Shown one piece after another: positions 1-7,857 of a stretch of 64,000 nt of DNA. The translations under genes were made by a program, and so were the position numbers. Positions within the stretch are counted from its first letter, which is position 1. Every line of letters begins with the position of its first letter. The notes beneath the pieces were generated by a model. It saw only the letters and a program-made list of their open reading frames with translations, ran no database searches and was not told the origin of the DNA. Source of the DNA: JBKHYJ01 sp046565505 (lineage in GTDB: Bacteria; Acidobacteriota; Blastocatellia; UBA7656); the NCBI GenBank assembly GCA_046565505.1, contig JBKHYJ010000009.1, positions 1 through 64,000 on the forward strand, in the 5' to 3' direction.

Positions 1-2
1 TA

Positions 3-212
3 CTACAGTTGTAGATGACTAGCTTGTGCTTCACGGCGCTTGTAGTGATAGCGTCTGGCCGTGGCTTGATGCCTTCGCCGCCACTTAGACCAATCTATCA
101 CTTCTTGCTCAGTTGGCATCTTCCCCCAGGCCAACCACCACAACAGCCTCCTCACTTCCGGCACTGTCAGCGGTAACAACTCTTCTGCACTCTCGCTCCC
201 CGTTTGCTCCGC
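3..212 (-). pseudogene. C-terminal part of the transposase in the -1 frame
   Basis: Reading on from the A7 run in the -1 frame gives 69 codons including LLPLTVPEVRRLLWWLAWG and EQEVIDWSKWRRRHQATARR. I recognise this as the usual tail of IS701-type transposases. Its TAG stop (5-3) lies inside the terminal repeat, a common layout for compact IS elements. Joined to the main frame it gives about 457 aa. One extra A in the run would fuse both parts without frameshifting. Confidence 0.8.
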
Positions 213-1375
213 TTTTTTTCACCCCTTGCAACTTCGTCTGTAGCCCTGGACCGCACAACCGTCAGATAGGCGTGCGCCAGCATTGCCAGCGTGATGTGCC
301 GATACCACCCCGCCCAATTCCTTACCTCATAATGATCCAGCCCAACCTCACCTTTCGCCGTCTCGAAACTCTCTTCTATTGCCCAACGTGTCCCGGCCAC
401 CCGCGCCATCTCTTCTAGCTGGGTCTGCTCCGGCCCGCTCGCCACGTAGTAAGCTACCCCTTTAGGGTCGCTGATGCTGCGCCCGGCCAAAAGCCAACGC
501 TGACATCCCGAATCAACTTTCCTCAACGGCAGCCGCGCCCACTCATACAAGCGCTCGCCTTTGCTACCCGCCCCGCAACTGCACGCCTGCCAACTCTGCT
601 CAGGCAGCGCCGCAATCACATCCCTAGCCCAACGGCGTTGATCCCTCGCGAAGATGCGGTATTGTGATGTCACCCCAAGAACGTAGGCTTGCTTACGCTC
701 TTCGAGCCAACTCCGCATTCGCCAATCATTGCCATAGACGCTATCGCCCGTTACCCACCTGGCCGGTACGCCTGACTCGAAGGCACGCTCTAGCATTCGT
801 CTCCCCAGTTGTAGCTTGGTCGCAAACTTCACTCCTTGAGGTATGCCCGCCATCTGACAACGCTCGCCATCTTCAGTCCACGCCTTCGGAAGGTATAACT
901 CACGGTCGAGAAAGGTTCTGCCCTTAGCAGAGGCATAAGCGAGGAAGACTCCTATCTGGCAGTTCTCAATTCGACCGGCGGTGCCTGAGTACTGGCGAGC
1001 GACGCCAGCGCTCTTCGAGCCTTTCTTGATGAAGCCGGTCCCATCAAGGATGAGTACACCGTCTGGATCAGCTAGATGTTCGATGACATAAGCCTGCAAA
1101 TCATCTCGGACGGCATCGGCATCCCATCGCGCACGGCCAAGCAGATGTTGCATGCCGTAAGGGGAAGTGTCACCGGCTTGCTCGGCAAGTTGCCAGCCGT
1201 TTTTGCGCTCGACGGGGCCGAGCAGTCCCTTTAGATAAGCGATAACACGCTGCCGAGGTTCAGAGCGCGGGAAGTGATGACCGAAAGGATCTGTCAATGA
1301 ATGCAGATGGTCAGCCCGGCCTTGAGCTTGTGCAACAGCCGTAGCTCGTTCTGTAGATGGGTTCTTCATCTGCAA
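167..1375 (-). CDS. IS701-family transposase, main frame (402 aa)
   Basis: Cuts and joins the ends of the insertion sequence. The DDE triad is visible: LILDGTGF near residue 107, VTGDSVYG near 207 and WAIEESFETAKGEVG near 332. The block NCQIGVFLAYAS with LYLPKAW is characteristic of IS701 transposases. The frame closes early after a lysine-rich tail. The usual C-terminal part lies downstream in the -1 frame (3-212), so this frame alone lacks the normal end. The change falls at a run of seven A (minus strand; T213-219), in the register A-AAA-AAG. This is either programmed -1 frameshifting or one missing A. Family assignment is firm; whether the copy is active is not known. Confidence 0.9.
   Translation of the reverse strand: MQMKNPSTERATAVAQAQGRADHLHSLTDPFGHHFPRSEPRQRVIAYLKGLLGPVERKNGWQLAEQAGDTSPYGMQHLLGRARWDADAVRDDLQAYVIEHLADPDGVLILDGTGFIKKGSKSAGVARQYSGTAGRIENCQIGVFLAYASAKGRTFLDRELYLPKAWTEDGERCQMAGIPQGVKFATKLQLGRRMLERAFESGVPARWVTGDSVYGNDWRMRSWLEERKQAYVLGVTSQYRIFARDQRRWARDVIAALPEQSWQACSCGAGSKGERLYEWARLPLRKVDSGCQRWLLAGRSISDPKGVAYYVASGPEQTQLEEMARVAGTRWAIEESFETAKGEVGLDHYEVRNWAGWYRHITLAMLAHAYLTVVRSRATDEVARGEKKRSKRGARVQKSCYR
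213..219 (-). other. Slippery heptamer or homopolymer at the transposase frame change
   Basis: On the coding strand the codons read GAA AAA AAG, containing A-AAA-AAG, the classic bacterial -1 slippery heptamer. IS701 elements normally have one uninterrupted frame, so a missing base in a homopolymer is at least as likely as recoding. I looked for no downstream stimulatory structure in detail. Confidence 0.6.
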
Positions 1376-1421
1376 GGATTTACATCAACTTAGGTAGTCC
1401 TGTCCATCTACAACTGTAGTA

Positions 1422-1609
1422 TTATAGCTGTTTGCAATTGAGTGAATATCAAAAGATGTGTTTTTGCTCAGGATTACTGAGCTTTTTACATCTATTATAG
1501 ATTCACTCAATTCAGAACCGCTATAGATATGCGAAGCTGTGCTGACTGCATAGGATTGAGTCCAATACTGCTCTAGCTCAATCTGCTGTTTACGCCCGGG
1601 CATTACCAA
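1422..1609 (-). pseudogene. 5' fragment of an unknown gene truncated by the insertion sequence
   Basis: The frame begins directly after the stop of the GT25 gene, with TTG at 1609 or ATG at 1603, and runs without a stop for about 60 codons into the right end of the insertion sequence at 1421, closing after 11 further codons inside the element. The visible peptide includes YWTQSYAVSTASHIY; I do not recognise a family. Its position suggests it was co-transcribed with GT25. The missing 3' part would lie beyond the left edge of the window. It could also be a chance open frame. Confidence 0.45.
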
Positions 1610-2224
1610 TTAGCCAGGGCGCGTATCGGAATCAATTCGTTCCTGCCAGACGAGGTCGGGCGAAAAACAGTAGCAATTAAAAACTTTCTGTAATGCCGCA
1701 GTATGATCATCTATGGCCCCGCGGCCCTGCTCGCATAGCTCGATAAGTGGATCATATATGACTCTCTTCAACGCATAAGCATGACATAGGTATGTCATCG
1801 TTGGTCTCACTATATTATCCGAAACCCTGATCGGCTCCTCAAAGTGTGTTCCCCCGAGGAAAAGCATGTCCCAATCATCGGGCAATTGATTAACGTAATG
1901 CCGAAATTTCTCATTGAACTCAGGATCGAAAATGCAATCATCCTCAAAGATCAGTATATTGGGGGCGTTATTCTTTCGGGCTAACTTGAGGACGGCCAGG
2001 TGGCTTTGCAGGCAACCATAGTGGCCCGGCGAATAAGGCCAATCATCAGGGATGGTCACCGTCAGGCCATCAATAGCTTGAAACCTCACCACCGACCTGA
2101 TCCTATGCTGAATAAACCTTTCTCTGACTCTTTCCCACCGCTCAGGCCTCCTGTCCAGGTTGATACATAATTTGTAAGGAAACATATTGTTAAAGTCATC
2201 AGCTTGGTTCTTGCTGTCTCTCAT
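1610..2224 (-). CDS. Glycosyltransferase family 25 protein
   Basis: Probably transfers a sugar during LPS or capsule assembly. At 204 aa it has the full GT25 core: INLDRRPERW near residue 19, GCLQSHLAVLKLA near 69, the acidic motif ILIFEDDCIFD near 88 that supplies metal and nucleotide-sugar contacts, and DWDMLFLGG near 115. The ATG at 2224 is preceded by AAGGGGAT, a fitting ribosome site. It is transcribed away from the glycan genes that start at 2584. The gene fragment broken by the insertion sequence follows with no gap. The sugar donor cannot be told from the sequence. Confidence 0.85.
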   Translation of the reverse strand: MRDSKNQADDFNNMFPYKLCINLDRRPERWERVRERFIQHRIRSVVRFQAIDGLTVTIPDDWPYSPGHYGCLQSHLAVLKLARKNNAPNILIFEDDCIFDPEFNEKFRHYVNQLPDDWDMLFLGGTHFEEPIRVSDNIVRPTMTYLCHAYALKRVIYDPLIELCEQGRGAIDDHTAALQKVFNCYCFSPDLVWQERIDSDTRPG

Positions 2225-2583
2225 TCATCCCCTTAGGTAAAAAAGATTTCCGCTTCTAGTTTATACAGGTACAAAGGCGTCGTTTCAACGCTGACTACTC
2301 CTGCAATTAGCGCGACCCTGGCTGAACGGCGGATTGTCGAGCAGGTTTGCCCGCGCGCATTGTAAGTCGCCCGGATTGCTGTACGGCAGCGCTGACAATT
2401 TTTCGTGATTTTTAGCACCGGCCATAATATACTGGCCGGGAAGTACGGGACGACAGCTTAAGCATTCCTAAAAACAATCATAATCTGGTTCAATTGAAGT
2501 TCGGCCGTCAACTCCGAAATCGGTCCGGGTATATGCGAGCACTTTAGAGCAAAGGAGCCAAAGTCATAAACCCCCCTCGAAAT
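2225..2583. other. Divergent intergenic region, 359 bp
   Basis: Separates the minus-strand GT25 gene from the plus-strand GT4 gene and must hold both promoters. I see no convincing -35/-10 pair, hairpin or repeat. A 61-codon frame on the minus strand (2233-2418) has no recognisable product and looks spurious. Confidence 0.5.
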
Positions 2584-3573
2584 ATGAAGAAGAAAGCCTT
2601 AATAGTCTCTTCCGCAAATCCTTATCCCATCGTGACGAGCGGCTGTGAGAGGCTGATCATAGACTACCAGACACATTTACTATCTGATTATGAAGTCTAC
2701 TTTCTTCTGACCAGCCCTGATGGTTGGGGCCCGCTCGGGCTGTTTCATCAGGATGAGCTGATTTCAGGCGACGTGACGGTAGAAAAAGTATTAGATCATG
2801 ACTTTGAATTTGCTTTGTTCATCGGCTTCGGAAGAAATGAATTCACGGGGCGGCTCGTTACTCAAATCCCATCCTTTTGCCTTACGGATATCCACCCGCG
2901 AGACGATTTGCCCGACGATCTATTCAAGGGGATCATGGCGCATCGCAGCACGAGTCCCCACAAAGACATCTTACTTTTAGGGGCTTGCTATAACTCGGAG
3001 ATCTTCTATAAAAAAAGGCGCGGGGAAGAATTCATCTTGTCTGTAGGAAGAATCCATCCTGATAAAAATCAATTGGACTTAGTCCGCGAGTATACAGAGG
3101 GGATATACGAAAAGTACAAGTTGCCCTTGTACCTGGTGGGCGGTGTAAATGATTACAATTACTTCAGGCAGGTCTACGAGTATATTGATAATGTCAGTGT
3201 TGTCTCCACTATTGATTCCGCCAGCCCCGGCGCGCAAACAGGCTGGAAGTCGTCGCAGCAGATTGCTGACCTCTGTAACCGGGCCAGAATGTTCGTCATG
3301 GCCTCGCCTAAGGAGAGCTTTTGTATTGCGCTGATTGAAGCAATGGCTTGCGGTACTACCTGTGTTATAAATGGTAACTACTGGGGCTTTGACGAGGCGG
3401 ATATAAGTCCTAACGTTTATGGGAACACGACCGGACCGCGCGGGTCTGTCGTCGCTCTAATGGATGAGGTATTGAGCCGCGACATCCGAATTGATGGGTC
3501 CGAATGGGTGAAGAAATTCTCGCTGAAAGAGACAAAGAAGTCGCTGTTAAAATTCATCAATGAACGACTCTAA
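2584..3573 (+). CDS. Glycosyltransferase, GT4-like
   Basis: A retaining glycosyltransferase of the GT-B fold (329 aa). The C-terminal donor-binding half is clear: ILSVGRIHPDKNQLDLV near residue 150, and near 243 PKESFCIALIEAMACGTTCV, the E-x7-E motif of GT4 enzymes. The N-terminal acceptor half is shorter than in typical GT4 members of 360-400 aa, with weak similarity. An AAAGGAG site lies about 30 bp upstream of the ATG, too far to be decisive. It opens a plus-strand run of glycan genes reaching 11370. Confidence 0.8.
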   Translation: MKKKALIVSSANPYPIVTSGCERLIIDYQTHLLSDYEVYFLLTSPDGWGPLGLFHQDELISGDVTVEKVLDHDFEFALFIGFGRNEFTGRLVTQIPSFCLTDIHPRDDLPDDLFKGIMAHRSTSPHKDILLLGACYNSEIFYKKRRGEEFILSVGRIHPDKNQLDLVREYTEGIYEKYKLPLYLVGGVNDYNYFRQVYEYIDNVSVVSTIDSASPGAQTGWKSSQQIADLCNRARMFVMASPKESFCIALIEAMACGTTCVINGNYWGFDEADISPNVYGNTTGPRGSVVALMDEVLSRDIRIDGSEWVKKFSLKETKKSLLKFINERL

Positions 3574-3689
3574 AGAAGTAATAGTAACTGGAGGCCTTTA
3601 AGGCCCTTCGCTTCCATCGCCCATCTATGACGGAGCTGTTTAGAGTTTACGGGCCGGCTGCCCCAGGTTATTTGGACGGATAACGACGA

Positions 3690-4622
3690 ATGCTTGCGAA
3701 ACCACCTGATAGACAGAATGCTTTGAACAATGAGGTAGCTTGCGAGAGCCCGGGACCGCCGACAATAACTCCATCTGAAAAGATGGCCGGGAGTTGGGCA
3801 ATCGGAATCTACACGGGCGACTCGCCTTTGCGCCTCTCGCCCCCGCCCGGTATTCTAAACCCCGTGCTCACTCACAAAGACGTATCTGACGCTCGCGCTA
3901 ATTTCGTCGCGGACCCTTTCATAGTTGTCGAGAATGGCACCTGGTACATGTTCTTCGAGGTTATGAACGAGCAGAGTGACAGAGGAGAGATAGGACTTTC
4001 GGTTAGCGACGACGGGCTGCACTGGGAGTATCGCCAGATTGTGCTCAAGGAAGCCTTCCACCTCTCTTACCCTTACGTATTCAAATGGGAGGAGCATTAT
4101 TACATGATCCCCGAGACCCTGGCGGCCAACGCGGTATGCCTGTATAAAGCCGAAGCGTTCCCCACGCGGTGGTCTCACATAAGAAATCTCCTGCCCGTAA
4201 AGTGCGCCGACCCATCTGTTTTCCGCTTTAACGGAATCTGGTGGATGTTCGTCTGCGCGCCGGTTCGGAAGAGCGACACACTCCGCCTCTATTATTCATA
4301 CGACCTTATGGGATTATGGCAAGAACACCCTAAGAGCCCTATCGTAGAGGGCGACGCGCGCATCGCGAGGCCGGCAGGAAGAGTCATATTATGGGGCGGC
4401 AGGCTTATCCGGTTTACGCAAGACTGTCATACTCGCTACGGCGCCCAGGTCCGGTCCTTCGAGATTACCGATCTGACGACTACCTCCTACAGCGAGAAGG
4501 AGACAGGGGCGAGCCCGGTCCTCGTCGCCGCAACTGATGGGTGGAACAGCCAGGGCATGCACCATGTCGATCCCCATCTTACGGCCGAAGGTGTATGGGT
4601 TGCCTGTGTGGACGGCCGCTGA
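3690..4622 (+). CDS. Beta-propeller protein like the N-terminal domain of GINT1-type transferases
   Basis: A 310-aa protein built of repeated beta blades: ADPFIVVENGTWYMFFEV near residue 74, LSVSDDGLHWEY near 103, SYPYVFKWEEHYYMIPE near 125, and CADPSVFRFNGIWWMFV near 171. This pattern matches the five-bladed, GH43-like propeller found at the N-terminus of glucosamine inositolphosphorylceramide transferases and in many bacterial glycan clusters, usually as a partner of glycosyltransferases. No catalytic function is established for the free domain to my knowledge. A second start at Met32 (3783) would begin close to the first blade. The gene sits between GT4 and methyltransferase-like genes. 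Confidence 0.7.
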   Translation: MLAKPPDRQNALNNEVACESPGPPTITPSEKMAGSWAIGIYTGDSPLRLSPPPGILNPVLTHKDVSDARANFVADPFIVVENGTWYMFFEVMNEQSDRGEIGLSVSDDGLHWEYRQIVLKEAFHLSYPYVFKWEEHYYMIPETLAANAVCLYKAEAFPTRWSHIRNLLPVKCADPSVFRFNGIWWMFVCAPVRKSDTLRLYYSYDLMGLWQEHPKSPIVEGDARIARPAGRVILWGGRLIRFTQDCHTRYGAQVRSFEITDLTTTSYSEKETGASPVLVAATDGWNSQGMHHVDPHLTAEGVWVACVDGR

Positions 4623-4665
4623 TGGGATGAAGACCTCCTCACTACTTTCATGGTGAGTTAGAGTA

Positions 4666-5250
4666 ATGCTTATGCAATTAAATTATTGGAAAGCATCCTG
4701 GCCTTTGCTGGCCGACATTTGCCCTTGCGACATCTATTTCGCTGAATACCTTCAGGCGAACAAGGTCCGAGACAAAGTCGTCTTTCACTTCGGCACGGGG
4801 GAGCATCATATACTAGGGAAGAAGAATTTCGAGTCAGGCGCGCAAAACGAGATTCTAGCCATAACCGCCTCGCGCGAGGAATATGACAGGTACATAGATT
4901 TTATTATAGACAGCCCTCTGGCTGCCAAGACCTACAAGGTCATGTTCGGGGACATCTATACACTGACCCCGCGGATCATTCCTAATTTCGATCTGGTAAC
5001 ATTATTCCATCTTTGCGAGTACTATGACGGAGGCAGCTACGCATATGCCGAGTTGGATGATTCCTCTCTGCTCGGCCTCTTCCTATCAAAACTAAATCCG
5101 GGAGGGAAAGTATTTTTCTATAAAAGGTCGAGTCACTTCGCCAAGTGCCGGGCCATCATTGAAAGCTTCGTCACTGAAGCGAAGATGGTCCAGGTGGATG
5201 AATACAAAACTCTCCTCGCGTATGGCTGCACAGGTAAGGCCCAGGGTTAG
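4666..5250 (+). CDS. Methyltransferase-like protein, divergent
   Basis: A 194-aa protein with a Rossmann-type start: VVFHFGTGEHH near residue 38 resembles SAM-binding motif I, and LSKLNPGGKVFFY near 142 resembles the post-motif of class I methyltransferases. The acidic residue that normally follows motif I to bind the SAM ribose is not obvious, so catalytic activity is uncertain. It lies 43 bp after the propeller gene and 113 bp before a canonical methyltransferase. Similar in size and plan to the protein at 9864-10478. Confidence 0.5.
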   Translation: MLMQLNYWKASWPLLADICPCDIYFAEYLQANKVRDKVVFHFGTGEHHILGKKNFESGAQNEILAITASREEYDRYIDFIIDSPLAAKTYKVMFGDIYTLTPRIIPNFDLVTLFHLCEYYDGGSYAYAELDDSSLLGLFLSKLNPGGKVFFYKRSSHFAKCRAIIESFVTEAKMVQVDEYKTLLAYGCTGKAQG

Positions 5251-5363
5251 TTAACGGGTGGGCGGGCGTAACGAGTTGAATAATGAACGATTGGATATTC
5301 CTTACTCCAGTCTTCAGACATCACTAGCTGTGTGTCAGTAAGCTCGTTCGGGGCGTCTATACT

Positions 5364-6119
5364 ATGCTCAGGAAACTAGTCACGACACAGATACAAAGCT
5401 CAGCCGACGTAAGGGAATTTTTTAACAACTGCGCGCATGCGTACTCCGAGGAGCACGGCCATCCAGAGCGTCTGCTAAATTACAGAATCGCCTTGATCCG
5501 ACAATATGCCGAGCCCCGTAACGATGACGTGGTCCTGGACCTGGGTTGCGGCAATGGGCATCATCTTTTCGCGCTGGCCGGTGAAATAGGCAGTGGCATA
5601 GGGGTGGATCTGTCACCGGCGATGATTGACATCGCTCAAGGGCGCCGGCGGGATTCAAAGTGGCAGAGCAAGCTCACGTTTCTCTGCGATGACGGGGAAA
5701 AGCTCGGCGCTGTGGCTGAAGGGTCGGTTGACTTAGTTACGTGCGTAGGCGCTTTTGAACACATGCTTGACAAGCCGGCCGCATTAGTAAGCGCCTACCG
5801 GATACTCAAGCCCGGCGGGCGGTTCTTCTGCCTGACCATCAACGGGGGGTATTTCTGGTATCAGAGCCTCGCGCCATTGCTCAGGTTGGAGACCAAACAC
5901 CTTTCCACAGACAAATTTTTGAAGCGCGATGAGGCGCTGCGCCTGCTTGCGGAATCTGGATTTTGCCGTACACAGATCGGTCACTGGACTTTCATTCCCA
6001 AGGGAGATATGCCCCTAATACTATGGTTTATTTGTAGGGGGCTGGATGTCATCGGGAGAATTTTTCAAATAAATTCATTTCGCGGCGGCCTGTGGGTATG
6101 CGCCCGGAAAGAAGAGTGA
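5364..6119 (+). CDS. Class I SAM-dependent methyltransferase
   Basis: A 251-aa protein of the Methyltransf_11/UbiE type. Motif I is VVLDLGCGNGHH near residue 56, followed by IGVDLSPAMIDIAQ with the SAM-ribose acidic residue, VDLVTCVGAFEHM (motif II) near 122, and YRILKPGGRFFCL (motif III) near 143. The C-terminal third is hydrophobic and aromatic, perhaps binding a lipid or polyketide-like acceptor. The substrate is unknown; the neighbourhood points to a sugar, lipid-linked glycan or pterin conjugate. A 270-bp structured gap follows. Confidence 0.85.
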   Translation: MLRKLVTTQIQSSADVREFFNNCAHAYSEEHGHPERLLNYRIALIRQYAEPRNDDVVLDLGCGNGHHLFALAGEIGSGIGVDLSPAMIDIAQGRRRDSKWQSKLTFLCDDGEKLGAVAEGSVDLVTCVGAFEHMLDKPAALVSAYRILKPGGRFFCLTINGGYFWYQSLAPLLRLETKHLSTDKFLKRDEALRLLAESGFCRTQIGHWTFIPKGDMPLILWFICRGLDVIGRIFQINSFRGGLWVCARKEE

Positions 6120-6391
6120 CAGGCAAACCGTTTAATAGCTTGTTATAGGTTCAATATAGCGGCGTGCCGGCGCGGGCGCACTCCCAGTGTTTTAGATGGG
6201 AGGTGCCGGGCTCGCCCCGATGTGACTGCGGGGCGCGATTGAGCCACCCTATGAGATTGATGTGGTTGTAGGCGGCCCGCCCGCCGTGAGTCGGTTGGGA
6301 GATGACATGGTTTTTGGGAGGGATTCTAAATATTCCCTTCGACTTCGTAACTTACGCCAACAACTGTTGGGAGACGACATGATTTTTTGGG
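6120..6391 (+). other. Structured gap with hairpins and an imperfect 25-bp direct repeat
   Basis: Two GC-rich hairpins follow one another. GCACTCCCA pairs with TGGGAGGTGC (6178-6206, one bulge). CGCCCCG pairs with CGGGGCG a few bases later. Downstream, GTTGGGAGATGACATGG (from 6294) recurs as GTTGGGAGACGACATGA (from 6366), 72 bp apart, each followed by a T run and GGG. A frame across these repeats (6262-6450) encodes LGDDMVFGRD and LGDDMIFWGD, but it overlaps the next gene and is probably spurious. The arrangement could be a leader RNA for the dehydrogenase-pterin genes. Confidence 0.45.
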
Positions 6392-6412
6392 GTGACCCTG
6401 ATTGGGGGAAGA

Positions 6413-7444
6413 GTGAAGCGACTGGCCCTGTACTTCACCGCGCCATTTGAAATATCCGTGAGGGAGGAGGCATTGCCTTTGCCCGCCGCCGGGCAGGTTC
6501 TGGTTCAGACTCTCGCATCAGCGATCAGCGCAGGCACAGAGTTGCTGATCTATCGAGGCCACCCGCCGGCGGACATCTGTATGGGCGAGACTATTCCATC
6601 GCTTGCGGGCAATTCCGACTTCCCGGTCAAGTATGGCTACGCTACCGTGGGACGGGTTACGGAGGTTGGTAAGGACGTTGACAAGCGGTGGCGGGGGAGG
6701 ACGGTCTTCGCCTTTCGGCCGCATGAGAGCCACTTCCTGAGCGCCCCCGCCGAGTTGATACCTGTGCCTCCTGGCCTCTCTCCCGAGGAAGCCGCGCTGT
6801 TGCCTAACATGGAAACAAGCGTCAATTTTCTTATGGACGGGCAGCCGTTAATTGGAGAACAGGTGGCGGTCTTTGGGCAGGGAGTTGTGGGCCTGCTCAC
6901 AACATCTCTGTTGGCAAGGTTGCCGCTGGCAAGCCTGGTTACGCTGGACAGATATTCCATACGCCGGAGGCAATCCCTGAGGCTGGGGGCTCACGCCAGC
7001 CTCGACCCGGAAGCCCCCGACGCGGCGGCCCACCTGACCTCCTTGCTGCAAAAAGCCAGCCCCTACTCCGGGGCGGACCTGACATATGAGCTTTCCGGCA
7101 ATCCTGACGCCCTGGAAAAAGCTATAGAGGTTACGGGCTTCAACGGGCGCATAGTAATCGGCTCCCGCTACGGTCAGAAGCCCGCCGATTTGAGCCTGGG
7201 AAGGCACTTTCACCGCAGTCGCATCCGCCTCATAAGCAGCCAGGTCAGCACCATCTCGCCGGAGTGGACAGGCCGCTGGACTAAAGGTCGTCGCCTTCAG
7301 GTCGCCTGGCAGATGTTGCAGCACTTTAGCCCCGCGCACCTTATCACGCACCGCTTCCCTCTGGCCGAAGCGTCGCGAGCCTATGCAATGCTTGACCGCC
7401 ACCCGGAGGAAGCAATTCAGGTGGTTCTGACGTATGAGGACTGA
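6413..7444 (+). CDS. Medium-chain dehydrogenase/reductase (zinc-type alcohol dehydrogenase superfamily)
   Basis: Likely an NAD(P)-dependent oxidoreductase acting on an alcohol or sugar-like group. The nucleotide-binding turn GQGVVGLL lies near residue 155 of the long frame, followed by the acidic LVTLDRYSIRRR, which favours NAD. The GTG at 6413 is chosen because GGGGGAAGA lies just before it; a longer frame starts at GTG 6392. The structural-zinc cysteine lobe is absent and the usual Cys of the catalytic zinc site is replaced by Ser in ASAISAGTE, so this is not a classical alcohol dehydrogenase. Its general shape resembles BchC-like members. It is followed at 36 bp by the pterin-synthase-like gene and then a GT4 gene in one operon. 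Confidence 0.75.
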   Translation: MKRLALYFTAPFEISVREEALPLPAAGQVLVQTLASAISAGTELLIYRGHPPADICMGETIPSLAGNSDFPVKYGYATVGRVTEVGKDVDKRWRGRTVFAFRPHESHFLSAPAELIPVPPGLSPEEAALLPNMETSVNFLMDGQPLIGEQVAVFGQGVVGLLTTSLLARLPLASLVTLDRYSIRRRQSLRLGAHASLDPEAPDAAAHLTSLLQKASPYSGADLTYELSGNPDALEKAIEVTGFNGRIVIGSRYGQKPADLSLGRHFHRSRIRLISSQVSTISPEWTGRWTKGRRLQVAWQMLQHFSPAHLITHRFPLAEASRAYAMLDRHPEEAIQVVLTYED

Positions 7445-7479
7445 CGCTCGTAAACCATAAGTATCGGGAGTATGTCTCT

Positions 7480-7857
7480 ATGTATAAAGTGTCTGTGAAA
7501 GGGAATTTCGTCGCCAAGCATTTCCTCATAGGGGGCGACTGGGGGCGGGAAAGCCAAATGCATTCGCATGATTATCAGGTGGAGGTGCAGCTGGAAGGGG
7601 CGACCTTAGACCGGCATGGCTACCTGGTTGACATCGTTGATATAAAGGCTCACCTGGGATCACTGCTGGATTATTTCCGAAATGGGACCTTGAATGAGAT
7701 GCGGGAATTCGAGGGATTGAACCCGAGTCTTGAGCACTTCGCCCGCATCTTCTGTCAGACTCTATCGAGCCGGATCGAAGCGCCGCACCTGAGCGCCCTC
7801 ACCGTTAAGTTGTGGGAAGACGAAAGCGCATGGGCGGCATACAGGCAGGAACGTTGA
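7480..7857 (+). CDS. 6-pyruvoyl-tetrahydropterin synthase / QueD-like protein
   Basis: A 125-aa member of the tunnelling-fold pterin family that acts on dihydroneopterin triphosphate or related pterins. Zinc ligands are seen as His14 (AKHF), His28 and His30 (MHSHDY). The catalytic Cys of QueD and PTPS normally stands four residues before the first His of this pair; here that place is Glu24 (ESQMHSH). A Glu in this position is known from the PTPS-III type, which cleaves the side chain to give 6-hydroxymethyl-dihydropterin. The protein is at the short end of the family. Its stop overlaps the next start (TGATG), so it is translationally coupled to the glycosyltransferase. Confidence 0.75.
   Translation: MYKVSVKGNFVAKHFLIGGDWGRESQMHSHDYQVEVQLEGATLDRHGYLVDIVDIKAHLGSLLDYFRNGTLNEMREFEGLNPSLEHFARIFCQTLSSRIEAPHLSALTVKLWEDESAWAAYRQER

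Larger units (their letters stand above)
1..1421 (-). mobile_element. IS701-family insertion sequence
   Basis: Perfect 17-bp inverted repeats lie at 1-17 (TACTACAGTTGTAGATG) and 1405-1421 and enclose a single DDE transposase on the minus strand. The left repeat starts at base 1, so the left flank and target duplication cannot be checked; the right flank begins TTATAGC. If base 1 is also a contig end, the assembly probably broke at this repeated element. The element truncates the reading frame at 1422-1609. Confidence 0.9.

Noticed and set aside
2233..2418. 61-codon minus-strand frame in the GT25-GT4 gap
   Set aside because: No ribosome site, Arg/Cys-rich shadow-like composition and no recognisable motif.
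6262..6450. 62-codon frame containing two LGDDM repeats
   Set aside because: The repeats come from the nucleotide direct repeat; the frame overlaps the dehydrogenase start and has only a GTG start without a ribosome site.
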